Assembly: GCA_902766085.1 (NCBI GenBank) | Contig: CACXCH010000043.1 | Location: forward strand, 1 to 14,269 | Reading direction: 5' to 3' | Origin: an uncultured Eubacteriales bacterium | Lineage (GTDB): Bacteria; Bacillota; Clostridia; TANB77; CAG-508 | DNA length: 14,269 nucleotides | Shown: piece by piece, positions 6,728-13,704 of the stretch | Position numbering within the stretch: the first letter of the stretch is position 1 | Layout: every line of letters begins with the position of its first letter | Notes under the pieces: generated by a model | Seen by the model: the letters and a program-made list of their open reading frames with translations, nothing else | What the model was told of the DNA's origin: nothing | Databases searched by the model: none | Position numbers and translations under genes: made by a program

Positions 6728-7855
6728 ATGAAAAAAGGAAAAAAAAATTTATTATTTATTCTAACGATAATATTTATAGCAATTTTAGGAGTGATTACTG
6801 CATACCTTTATAAAACAAAGCTAGAAGAAAACAGTATTTCAATGATTAATATTACGGGAGGACAAGAAGCGGATAGCGCAACAGAGACAGAACAAGAAAA
6901 AACTATTAAATGTTATAGTGGAAATGATAGGCCAATAGCTGTAATGATTGATAACCATTCGCAAGCTATGCCACACGCAGGACTAAGTAAGGCTTACCTT
7001 GTTTATGAAATAATTGTGGAGGGCGGAGAATCACGACTAATGGCACTATTTAAAGGACAAGATGTTGATAAAATAGGACCTGTAAGAAGTTCAAGGCATT
7101 ACTTTTTAGATTATGCAATGGAAAATGATGCAATTTACGTTCATTATGGCTGGAGCCCAGAAGCTGAAAGCGATATAAAGAGTTTTAATATTAATAATAT
7201 AAATGGCCTTTATGATTCAAACTTTTGGAGAGTAAAGGACAAAAAAGCACCCCATAATGCTGTAACATCTACTAAAAAAATATTAGAAGTTGCTAAGGAA
7301 AAGAAATATAGAACAACATCAGATGCTGAGCCAGTTTTAAACTATGTAACAGAAGAAATTAATTTAGATGAAGAATATAAAACTAATGAAAATAGTAATG
7401 AGACACAAAACTCAAATCTTGGTACACCTTCTAAAGTTAATGTAATTGACGCAATAAATATTACCATTCCATATTCATCATCTAACAAAGTAAAATGGGA
7501 ATATGATTCTACAAACAAAGTATATAAAAGATATTCAAAAGGTAAAGAAGAAGTGGAATGGGATACAGGTAAAGAGGTTACTGCTAAAAATATTATAATT
7601 GAATTTATTAAAAATACAGACTTAACAACAAGCAAAGATGATCAAGAAAAAGGCAGACAAACAATGAATACTGTTGGAACAAAGGATGGATATTACATAA
7701 CAAATGGAAAAGCTATAAAAATTACGTGTGAAAAAACCTCGAGAAAATCAAAGACTATTTATAGGGACGAAAACGGAAATAAAATAAAGGTAAATGATGG
7801 CAACACTTTCATACAAATATGCCCAATAGATAGTAATGTAAAATTTGAGGAGTGA
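6728..7855 (+). CDS. DUF3048 (YerB-like) membrane-anchored protein
   Basis: This 375-residue protein has an N-terminal membrane helix (about 8-28) and then an extracytoplasmic DUF3048 domain starting at RPIAVMIDNH (68-77). Typical blocks follow: GLSKAYLVYEIIVEGGESR, DKIGPVRSSRHYFLDYA, YVHYGWSPEA and KAPHNAVTS. The C-terminal part (about 230-375) with KDGYYITNGKAIKITCEK matches the second DUF3048 half. B. subtilis YerB is a lipoprotein, but this protein has no lipobox cysteine and would be held by the uncleaved helix. The family's function is poorly known. A 40-residue acidic, N/T-rich linker joins the two halves (about 207-235). A GAGAAAGGAACG ribosome site precedes the ATG. DUF3048 at this locus is not part of the Bacillus arrangement. 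Confidence 0.9.
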   Translation: MKKGKKNLLFILTIIFIAILGVITAYLYKTKLEENSISMINITGGQEADSATETEQEKTIKCYSGNDRPIAVMIDNHSQAMPHAGLSKAYLVYEIIVEGGESRLMALFKGQDVDKIGPVRSSRHYFLDYAMENDAIYVHYGWSPEAESDIKSFNINNINGLYDSNFWRVKDKKAPHNAVTSTKKILEVAKEKKYRTTSDAEPVLNYVTEEINLDEEYKTNENSNETQNSNLGTPSKVNVIDAINITIPYSSSNKVKWEYDSTNKVYKRYSKGKEEVEWDTGKEVTAKNIIIEFIKNTDLTTSKDDQEKGRQTMNTVGTKDGYYITNGKAIKITCEKTSRKSKTIYRDENGNKIKVNDGNTFIQICPIDSNVKFEE

Positions 7856-7910
7856 TTAATCAATAATGAACAGGTATGCAGTAAGGCTATTAGATAAAGG
7901 AGAACACTAA

Positions 7911-8813
7911 ATGGCAGAAAAATTTAAATCAGGTTTTGTTTCATTAATAGGAAGAACAAATGTAGGAAAATCTAGTATAATTAATAAATTAGTTGGAGAA
8001 AAAGTCTCAGCGGTTGCAAATAAAACACAAACCACTAGAAGAAATGTAAGAGCAATTGTTAATACAAGTAATGCACAGGTTATTTTTATTGACACACCGG
8101 GTATTCACAAACCTAAATCAGAACTAAGCAAAGCAATGATTGAGAATAGTTATCTAACTATACCAGATGTTGATGTATTAGTTTATGTAATTGATGCAAC
8201 ATCAACTAGGATTGATAATGAAACAATTAATAAAATAAAACAAGCTAATAAAGCCACGATTTTGGTTATTAACAAAATTGATTTGATTACGAAAGAACAA
8301 ATTGTAAAAATTATTAATCAATACAAAGATATATATGAATTTAAGGCAATTATCCCAGCATCAACAAGTAAAAACATTAATATTAAAGACATTTTAGACG
8401 AGATAATTATTAACCTTCCAGAGGGAGAAGCATATTATGACTTAGATGAGTATACAGACCAAACTATGAGGCAACTTGCAGAGGAAGTAATTAGAGAAAA
8501 AGCGTTAAATTATCTAAAAGATGAGGTTCCACACGGAATTTATGTAGAAGTTACAAAAATGAAAAAGAGAAAAACAATAGAAAATAAAGATATCTATGAT
8601 GTTGACTCAACAATTTTCTGTTTAAAAAATTCGCACAAGGGTATAATAATTGGAAAGCAAGGTTTGATGCTTAAAAAAATTGGAACATCTGCAAGAATCG
8701 AGCTTGAGAAAATGTTTGGATGCAAAATTAACCTTTCAATAATTGTAAAAGTTGACGAAGATTGGATAAATAACAAGACAAAGGTTAAAAAGCTTTTAAA
8801 CATGGACCAATAA
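7911..8813 (+). CDS. era: GTPase Era
   Basis: This 300-residue protein has the complete Era layout. The G domain has the P-loop GRTNVGKSS (14-22), switch TQTTRRN, DTPGIHKP (61-68), NKID (121-124) and PAST (149-152). The C-terminal KH RNA-binding domain has the EVPHGIYVEV lead and GKQG loop (248-251). Era binds the 3' end of 16S rRNA and helps assemble the 30S subunit. The P-loop has T16 and S22 where GRPNVGKST is usual; both are mild changes and the key K20 and S21 remain. The AAAGGAG ribosome site fits the ATG. The order era-yqzL-recO follows Bacillus. Confidence 0.97.
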   Translation: MAEKFKSGFVSLIGRTNVGKSSIINKLVGEKVSAVANKTQTTRRNVRAIVNTSNAQVIFIDTPGIHKPKSELSKAMIENSYLTIPDVDVLVYVIDATSTRIDNETINKIKQANKATILVINKIDLITKEQIVKIINQYKDIYEFKAIIPASTSKNINIKDILDEIIINLPEGEAYYDLDEYTDQTMRQLAEEVIREKALNYLKDEVPHGIYVEVTKMKKRKTIENKDIYDVDSTIFCLKNSHKGIIIGKQGLMLKKIGTSARIELEKMFGCKINLSIIVKVDEDWINNKTKVKKLLNMDQ

Positions 8814-8831
8814 ATACTAAAGGAGACACTT

Positions 8832-9119
8832 ATGATTGAAAAAATGGCGTGGGAAACTTTTAAAAATACAGGAAATATTAATACAATGATTGAATTGCTT
8901 AAAATGGATAAAGAAGGAAACTTATACGGCATAACTAAAAATGCAGAGAAAATTGAGACAAATTTTAGCACCACTAAGGAAGCCAAGAAAAATGGTGCAA
9001 ATTTTAATACAACTAAAGAAGTAGAGCAAATTGAAACAAATTTTAACACCATTAAAGAAACAGGGAAAATTGAAAATGGGAATAATAAAAACAAAAGGAA
9101 TTATTTTACAACAAAATAG
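8832..9119 (+). CDS. yqzL: YqzL-like protein enlarged by a tandem repeat
   Basis: The first 30 residues, with AWETFKNTGNINTMIELLKM (6-25), match the short YqzL family (roughly 45-50 residues) found between era and recO in Firmicutes; its function is unknown. Here the frame continues to 95 residues. Residues 41-79 are three consecutive 13-residue units (IETNFSTTKEAKK, NGANFNTTKEVEQ, IETNFNTIKETGK), then an N/K-rich tail. The last 44 bases overlap the start of recO in another frame. The ribosome site AAAGGAGACACT is strong, so the head is surely translated. The repeats look like a recent expansion that removed or pushed back the original stop. Whether the tail does anything is unknown. Confidence 0.75.
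   Translation: MIEKMAWETFKNTGNINTMIELLKMDKEGNLYGITKNAEKIETNFSTTKEAKKNGANFNTTKEVEQIETNFNTIKETGKIENGNNKNKRNYFTTK
8952..9068 (+). repeat. 39-bp tandem repeat, three copies, within yqzL-like gene
   Basis: Units lie at 8952-8990, 8991-9029 and 9030-9068, each of 13 codons and in frame. The shared core is ACAAATTTTA-type sequence followed by ACC/ACT and AAAGAA. Copies differ by several substitutions, so the expansion is not brand new. The third unit contains the purine-rich AGGGA that serves as the recO ribosome site. As unit length is a multiple of three, copy-number changes would not shift the reading frame. Confidence 0.85.
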
Positions 9120-9789
9120 TATGGGAGATAATGATGCAATGGTAACACTTCTTACACCTGACCTAGGAAAGATAGGATGTGCAGCCAAGGGAGCTAAAAG
9201 GCCTAAGAGTGCATTAATGGCTGGAACACAGTTCTTGTGTTTCGGCGATTTTATTATATATAAAGGAGTGTCAAGTTACAATATTAATTCTTGTGAACCA
9301 ATTGAAATTTTTTACAACATTAGATTAGATATTGACAAGTTAACTTATGCAACAGAGGTTGCAAAAATAGTTAATGATGTGACAGAGGAGAATGTAAGCG
9401 AGTATAGAGTATTACAATTAACTTTAAATACATTATATATGATTTCTGAAACAGATAAAGATTTAGATTTTATTTTATCAGTTTTTAAGCTTAGACTTTT
9501 AAGTATAATTGGCTTTAGACCAGAGATTGAGAAATGCACTAATTGTAATGAAAAACAAGATTTGGCATATTTTAGTATAAAAGACAATGGACTAAAATGC
9601 AAAAATTGTGGAAGGATTGATAAAAGTGCTATTATGATAAATGATTCTACAGTAAAAGCTATAAAATTTATTATATGGGCAGATGCTAAAAAAATTTTTT
9701 CATTTGACATTTCAGAAGAATCAAAATCACAATTAAAGCTTATAACTAAGCTTTATCTAGACAAATGTCTTGAAAAGGAGTATAATTAA
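9076..9789 (+). CDS. recO: DNA repair protein RecO
   Basis: The 237-residue protein from the ATG at 9076 begins MGIIKTKGIILQQNSMGDND, the usual RecO OB-fold start. An upstream TTG at 9031 lies inside the tandem repeat and would add 15 unlikely residues, so 9076 is preferred; AGGGA (9062-9066) lies about 9 bases before it. The helical domain carries a zinc site: C154-x2-C157 and C175-x2-C178. RecO anneals single strands and helps load RecA in the RecFOR pathway. The start overlaps the yqzL-like gene by 44 bases, so translation of the two may be coupled. Its length is near normal for the family. Confidence 0.93.
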   Translation: MGIIKTKGIILQQNSMGDNDAMVTLLTPDLGKIGCAAKGAKRPKSALMAGTQFLCFGDFIIYKGVSSYNINSCEPIEIFYNIRLDIDKLTYATEVAKIVNDVTEENVSEYRVLQLTLNTLYMISETDKDLDFILSVFKLRLLSIIGFRPEIEKCTNCNEKQDLAYFSIKDNGLKCKNCGRIDKSAIMINDSTVKAIKFIIWADAKKIFSFDISEESKSQLKLITKLYLDKCLEKEYN

Positions 9790-9877
9790 TGGCACAAAAA
9801 GCTTAATGGATAATGAAAAGCAATATATAAAAAATAAGTATGATATGAACGAGAGAACTTGGCAAAGTATTGAATAA
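9789..9877 (+). other. Two mini-frames linked by TAATG overlaps after recO
   Basis: The recO stop overlaps an ATG (9789-9791) preceded by AAAAGGAG. That frame reads MAQKA and stops at 9804-9806. This stop in turn overlaps another ATG (9806-9808) opening a 23-residue frame, MDNEKQYIKNKYDMNERTWQ and onward, that stops at 9875-9877. A good ribosome site and two stop/start overlaps in series look like a translated leader or the remains of a lost gene. No family is recognised. Confidence 0.3.
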
Positions 9878-9885
9878 TGACACTA

Positions 9886-9940
9886 AGGTGTAAAAAAATA
9901 ATAAGTTACACTTAAAGTTCTAGATAAGTAAATATACTTA
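9886..9940 (+). promoter_or_regulatory. Candidate regulatory region of cysS: hairpin and palindrome
   Basis: GTGTAA (9888-9893) pairs with TTACAC (9906-9911), extendable by a G-T and an A-T pair, giving a small hairpin. Further on, TAAGTA (9925-9930) and TACTTA (9935-9940) form a perfect palindrome around a -10-like TATACT (9933-9938). No -35 element at proper spacing was found. There is no T-box sequence (the conserved TGGNACCGCG element), so the T-box control common for cysS in Firmicutes is not supported here. A palindromic operator over the promoter is one reading. Confidence 0.3.
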
Positions 9941-9975
9941 ATAGTAGTAAAGTGTTAGATAAGGAGGCGATTTAT

Positions 9976-11436
9976 TTGAAAATATATAATACATTAACAA
10001 GGCAAAAAGAGGAATTTGTTCCAATTGATGGAAAAAATGTTAAAATGTATGCTTGTGGAATTACAGTTTATGACTTAAGCCATATTGGCCATGCTAGGCA
10101 AGCTATAGTTTACTCGATGATAGCTGATTACTTGAGATTCAAAGGGTACAATGTAAAATATGTTAGAAATTACACAGATGTTGATGACAAAATAATAAAA
10201 AGAGCAAATGAGAGAAATGCAAATGCTCTTGATTTTTCAAGGGAGCAAATTCACGAATCAGAGATTGATATGGCAAATTTGCACGTTTCAGAACCTGATA
10301 TGTATTGCAAAGCATCTGAATATATAAATGATATAATTAATTTTGTGCAGGGCCTTATTGACAAAGGTTATGGATATTCAACCACTGAGGGAAACGTATA
10401 TTATAGTGTACGTAAGTTTAAAGGCTATGGAAAATTATCTCATCAATCAATTGATGACATGTTACAAGGAGTGAGAAAAGACCTAGAACCTGACAAGAAA
10501 GATCCAGCTGACTTTGCCTTATGGAAAGCTGCAAAGCCAGGAGAAATTTCGTGGAAATCTCCTTGGGGAGAAGGAAGACCAGGATGGCATATTGAATGCT
10601 CAACAATGATTTTAAAAAACCTAGGAGAAACAATTGATATCCACGGAGGAGGAATGGATTTAGTATTTCCACACCACGAAAATGAAATAGCACAATCAGA
10701 AGGACTAACAGGAAAACCATTTGTAAAATACTGGTCACACTGCGGACTATTAAAAATCAATGGCGAAAAAATGAGCAAATCTTTAGGCAACTTCATAACC
10801 ATTAGAGACGCATTAAAAAAATATGATTATGAAGTCTTAAAATATGTAATGCATTCAAAACACTATAGATCTGATATTGATTTACTTGATTCCGATTTTG
10901 ATATTGCTGAAAAACATTTATACTATTTTTATAATACAATTAAGAAAATGAATGAATACATAGAAAATTATTCAGATGATGAAGAAAATGCAACTTTAAG
11001 TAATGATATTTCAAAACAAATAGTTGATGAATTTACAAAAGCGATGGACGATGATTTTAATACAGCACTAGTATTATCAAACTTGTTTGCATATTTTAAA
11101 TATATAAATAATGAAATGAAAAACAAAAATGATAAAGTAAAAAGGGCAAATACATTCAAACAAATCATTGATACATTGAAAAAAACTTATGGGAACATTT
11201 TAGGAATTTTTACCGAAGATGCAGATAAATTTATAGAAAAACTAAAACAAAAGTATTTAGAAAGCCTTAATATTACTTCTAATGAAATTGAAGAACAAAT
11301 TAAAAACAGAAATATTGCTAAGAAAAACAAAGAATTTGAAAAGGCTGATTCAATTAGAAACAAGTTAGAACAAGAAGGAATAATTTTAATGGACACTGCA
11401 AACGGAACAACGTGGGATATTAAGAAGCTTATGTAA
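9976..11436 (+). CDS. cysS: Cysteine-tRNA ligase
   Basis: The protein charges tRNA-Cys with cysteine. From the TTG at 9976 it is 486 residues and begins KIYNTLTRQKEEF after the start, the same register as E. coli CysRS. A strong AAGGAGG (9961-9967) lies 8 bases before this TTG; the in-frame GTG at 9952 lies before the ribosome site and is rejected. Visible class I signatures are HIGH (36-39) and KMSKS (265-269). Zinc-binding candidates are C27 in YACGITVY, the Cys in WHIECS and His/Glu in GGGMDLVFPHHENE. The DALR-like helical C-terminal part is present and ends TTWDIKKLM. Its placement after recO differs from Bacillus, where cysS follows cysE. Confidence 0.97.
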   Translation: MKIYNTLTRQKEEFVPIDGKNVKMYACGITVYDLSHIGHARQAIVYSMIADYLRFKGYNVKYVRNYTDVDDKIIKRANERNANALDFSREQIHESEIDMANLHVSEPDMYCKASEYINDIINFVQGLIDKGYGYSTTEGNVYYSVRKFKGYGKLSHQSIDDMLQGVRKDLEPDKKDPADFALWKAAKPGEISWKSPWGEGRPGWHIECSTMILKNLGETIDIHGGGMDLVFPHHENEIAQSEGLTGKPFVKYWSHCGLLKINGEKMSKSLGNFITIRDALKKYDYEVLKYVMHSKHYRSDIDLLDSDFDIAEKHLYYFYNTIKKMNEYIENYSDDEENATLSNDISKQIVDEFTKAMDDDFNTALVLSNLFAYFKYINNEMKNKNDKVKRANTFKQIIDTLKKTYGNILGIFTEDADKFIEKLKQKYLESLNITSNEIEEQIKNRNIAKKNKEFEKADSIRNKLEQEGIILMDTANGTTWDIKKLM

Positions 11437-11464
11437 CTAATGAGAAAAATTTAACATAAAAAAG

Positions 11465-11493
11465 TTTACATTAAAATTTGTGTATGTTATAAT
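11465..11493 (+). promoter_or_regulatory. Sigma-A-type promoter with extended -10
   Basis: TTTACA (11465-11470) and a perfect TATAAT (11488-11493) are separated by exactly 17 bases, and TG one base before the -10 gives an extended -10 element. Transcription would start near 11500, about 28 bases before the ATG of the Ig-like protein gene. This is the best promoter match in the window and suggests vegetative expression of the genes at 11528 and 12621. Confidence 0.85.
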
Positions 11494-11527
11494 GCATTGC
11501 AGAAATAATAAATATGAGGAAGTATTT

Positions 11528-12559
11528 ATGAATCAAATTTTAAATCAAATGTATAACAATGACAATAATAGAAAACAGCAAACTCCAAAAGGAAAAAATA
11601 ATAGAAGTCAACAAATTTCAAAATCAAGCAACAATAGGAATCAACAAATTCAAAAAAATAACAACAGAAGAGTTCAACTAAATAAAAATAACTATGGAAA
11701 AGCTGACATTGTAAAAGTAGGAAAAATATTTTCTATAATGCTAATAATTTTTGGAATTATTCTGGTATCTAAGTCAGTATATGCAATGACAAATAATATT
11801 ACAAAGAAACACGATACAATACAGGTGTCTACTGAAAAAATGGGAAGAGAAGTGACAATTTCAATTGCAAGTGGTTTTCCTATTAAAGAATTTTCATACA
11901 ATTGGAACACTGGGGAGGCTACAACAATAACAGGCGATGGTACTGTTAATATGGAAGAAACTATTGAAATCCCAAACGGAAATAATATTTTAAATATAAA
12001 AGTTGTTGATTATTATGGCAATTCAACAACATATATGAAACAGTATATTTATGAAAGCAAAGATTCTGGAAAACCAACAATCGAATTAAGTAAATCAGGA
12101 AGCAAGTTAATTGCAAAAGCGACAGATGATACTAAAATGTCATATCTAACTTATGCTTGGAATGATGATGAAGCAACTAGAGTTGATGTATCAGATGATG
12201 AAAAAACAATTACAGTAGAAATTGAGGTGCCAAAAGGTGAAAATAAATTAACTATAGTTGCGGTGGATGCAGAGCAAAACAGAGCAACAAGAGATGAAAC
12301 CATACTAGGGGCTACAAAACCAACATTCACCATCTCTACAGACGGAACTAACATTATAATCAATGCTCAAGATGACGTTGGTATTGACACAATAACAGTA
12401 AATGTTGATGGGCAAGAAATGTCATCTGGAGACAACCTAAAAAATCAAAAAGAAGTAGTTGCAAAAATTCCATCGACAACTGGTACACATACTATTTCTG
12501 TTACTGTAAAAAATGTAAGTGGCCTTGAAGAAACAAAAACAATTTCAGTATCAATATAG
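11528..12559 (+). CDS. Membrane-anchored protein with three Ig-like repeats
   Basis: From the ATG at 11528 (GAGGA ribosome site 7 bases before) the protein has 343 residues. An in-frame GTG at 11480 overlaps the promoter and is rejected. Residues 1-60 are basic and rich in N and Q, with NNR-x-QQ units at 13, 24 and 35 and a partial one at 45. A single membrane helix follows (about 66-84). The rest is three beta-rich domains of about 80 residues (about 95-177, 180-261, 262-343). Domains 1 and 2 share a SYNWNTGEAT / TYAWNDDEAT block and end with LNIKVVDYYGNST / LTIVAVDAEQNRA, typical of bacterial Ig-like folds. By the positive-inside rule the N/Q tail is cytoplasmic and the repeats are outside. 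No catalytic motif or sorting signal is seen. Function is unknown. Confidence 0.85.
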   Translation: MNQILNQMYNNDNNRKQQTPKGKNNRSQQISKSSNNRNQQIQKNNNRRVQLNKNNYGKADIVKVGKIFSIMLIIFGIILVSKSVYAMTNNITKKHDTIQVSTEKMGREVTISIASGFPIKEFSYNWNTGEATTITGDGTVNMEETIEIPNGNNILNIKVVDYYGNSTTYMKQYIYESKDSGKPTIELSKSGSKLIAKATDDTKMSYLTYAWNDDEATRVDVSDDEKTITVEIEVPKGENKLTIVAVDAEQNRATRDETILGATKPTFTISTDGTNIIINAQDDVGIDTITVNVDGQEMSSGDNLKNQKEVVAKIPSTTGTHTISVTVKNVSGLEETKTISVSI

Positions 12560-12620
12560 AGGGGAGGAATTAATCAATTGATAGATTAATAGTTCTATAA
12601 AATTGGTTAAACAAGAAATA
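12560..12620 (+). promoter_or_regulatory. Detached strong Shine-Dalgarno followed by a small hairpin
   Basis: GGGGAGG (12561-12567), directly after the upstream stop codon, is the strongest ribosome site here, yet the ATG of the next gene is 53 bases away. Between them ATTAATC (12569-12575) pairs with GATTAAT (12584-12590). A TTG at 12578, 10 bases after the GGAGG, would encode only three codons. In-frame stop TAG at 12582 prevents a longer N-terminus. It may be a leader that controls translation or simply a drifted start region. Confidence 0.4.
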
Positions 12621-13580
12621 ATGAAAAATATTTATGTTCTTGATAATGAAGATAATTTATCAAATTTAATGATTAAAATGTTTAAAAATGACGCCGAAGT
12701 TATAGTAAAAAGAATACCTTTCAAAGATTACAAGGAAATATTTAAAGTTAGCCCAGATATTTTGATAATTGATGAGGACATATTTAGCAATGAAAGTAGA
12801 TCAGTAAAAATATGTAAAGAAATCAGAAGCGATGAAAACAATTCAATAACACCAATAATCTTGATTTCATCTAATAAAGAAGTCAATCATATTATTGAAA
12901 TGCTAAAGAATGAAATAGAATTATACCTTGAAAAACCAGTCAATGATGAAATTTTATACTATAGTATAAAGAACATTATGAAATTGTTAAATTCAAATAG
13001 AATGGTTAGTCCATTAACAGGTATTCCAGGAAACATACAAATTCAAAATGAAATGAAGCAAAGACTTTACAGTGGAAAACCATTTGCTATGTTATACATA
13101 GACCTTGATAATTTTAAGGCGTACAACGATACTTATGGATTTTCAAGTGGAGATGAAATTATTAAATTTACTGCAAAGGTAATTGAAAAATATGTATTTA
13201 AAGAAAATGAAAACAATTTCGTAGGACACATAGGTGGAGATGACTTTGTTGCAATAGTAGATGATAAAAATTATGAATCAATATGCCAAGACATTATAAC
13301 AGACTTTGACGAAAATGTTAAAAAATTCTTTAAAAAAGAGGATATAGAAAAAGGATATTTAGAGGTAGAAAACAGAAAAGGAATAATTGAGGAATTTCCA
13401 ATTACATCTGTTTCAATCGGAGCGGTAGAAGTAAACAAAGAAAAATTCAAAAATACCATAGAAATTGGAGAAGCCGGGGCGGAGGTAAAACACTTGGCTA
13501 AAACAATATATGGAAGCACTTATGTAATTGATAGAAGGAAAAAACCTTATAATGAAAAAAAAGCACTAATTAAAAATTAG
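12621..13580 (+). CDS. Response regulator: receiver plus GGDDF-variant cyclase domain
   Basis: From the ATG at 12621 the protein has 319 residues (an in-frame TTG at 12603 adds six). Residues 1-115 are a CheY-like receiver: acidic pocket in VLDNED, phosphorylation candidate D51 in LIIDEDIF, S in LISS, and K105 in LEKP. Residues about 125-310 are a GGDEF domain: SPLTGIPGN, the metal-site DLDNFKAYND from D161, signature GGDDF (205-209), and SIGAVEV. The usual Glu at signature position 4 is Asp. The RxxD inhibitory site is absent (N residues there). The C-terminal block (GAEVKHLAKTIYGSTYVIDRRK) resembles that of other GGDDF-type regulators recalled from diverse bacteria. It probably makes or binds cyclic di-GMP on phosphorylation; cyclase activity is not assured. 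No adjacent kinase gene is visible. Confidence 0.88.
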   Translation: MKNIYVLDNEDNLSNLMIKMFKNDAEVIVKRIPFKDYKEIFKVSPDILIIDEDIFSNESRSVKICKEIRSDENNSITPIILISSNKEVNHIIEMLKNEIELYLEKPVNDEILYYSIKNIMKLLNSNRMVSPLTGIPGNIQIQNEMKQRLYSGKPFAMLYIDLDNFKAYNDTYGFSSGDEIIKFTAKVIEKYVFKENENNFVGHIGGDDFVAIVDDKNYESICQDIITDFDENVKKFFKKEDIEKGYLEVENRKGIIEEFPITSVSIGAVEVNKEKFKNTIEIGEAGAEVKHLAKTIYGSTYVIDRRKKPYNEKKALIKN

Positions 13581-13589
13581 TGCTTTTTT
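13557..13589 (+). terminator. Strong terminator overlapping the GGDDF gene stop codon
   Basis: GCACTAATT (13563-13571) pairs perfectly with AATTAGTGC (13575-13583) around an AAA loop. An A-tract lies on the left and TTTTTT (13584-13589) on the right. The TAG stop (13578-13580) lies within the right arm, so the last residues (KKALIKN) are encoded by the terminator stem. The A- and T-tracts on both sides make it potentially bidirectional. It separates this operon from mraZ. Confidence 0.93.
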
Positions 13590-13627
13590 AGCTTTAACCA
13601 AAAAATAAAATTTTTTTATAAAAACTA

Positions 13628-13656
13628 TTGCATTTTTAAATTTGTTATATTAAAAT
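13628..13656 (+). promoter_or_regulatory. Likely sigma-A promoter of mraZ
   Basis: TTGCAT (13628-13633) and TAAAAT (13651-13656) are 17 bases apart. The predicted start, near 13663, falls at the beginning of the GTGG repeat array, so a protein bound there would block or control initiation. The match is moderate and was chosen by spacing; the nearby TATATT has no -35 at the right distance. Confidence 0.6.
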
Positions 13657-13661
13657 CTATC

Positions 13662-13688
13662 TAGGTGGAAAAAAGTGGTGAAAAGTGG
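13662..13688 (+). promoter_or_regulatory. MraZ-box-like operator: three GTGG repeats, 10-bp period
   Basis: GTGG occurs at 13665-13668, 13675-13678 and 13685-13688; the last two are in identical AAAGTGGT contexts and the first is TAGGTGGA. MraZ is known to bind arrays of short direct repeats with this period just upstream of its own gene (TGGG repeats in E. coli, AAAGTG-type repeats in mycoplasmas). Position after the promoter and before the mraZ ribosome site fits autoregulation. Binding by this MraZ is inferred. Confidence 0.75.
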
Positions 13689-13704
13689 TAGGAGGTGATA
13701 ACAT

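Noticed and set aside
8952..9068. CRISPR-like array
   Set aside because: The three 39-bp units are directly adjacent without spacers and are in frame within a protein gene.
9031..9075. TTG start for RecO at 9031
   Set aside because: It would add 15 residues encoded by the tandem repeat; the ATG at 9076 gives the standard RecO N-terminus and has a ribosome site.
8594..9094. 166-residue minus-strand frame across the era end and the repeat
   Set aside because: It is the mirror image of coding sequence in era and the in-frame tandem repeat; its hydrophobic repeats reflect the reverse complement of the 39-bp units and it has no start region.
9790..9951. T-box riboswitch upstream of cysS
   Set aside because: The leader is short and lacks the conserved TGGNACCGCG antiterminator sequence and a terminator with T-tract.
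9952..9975. GTG start for CysS at 9952
   Set aside because: The AAGGAGG ribosome site lies downstream of it, 8 bases before the TTG at 9976, where the alignment with known CysRS begins.
10418..10802. Minus-strand frames of 106 and 119 residues inside cysS
   Set aside because: They are shadows of the conserved CysRS core, including its zinc-binding region, with no promoters or ribosome sites.
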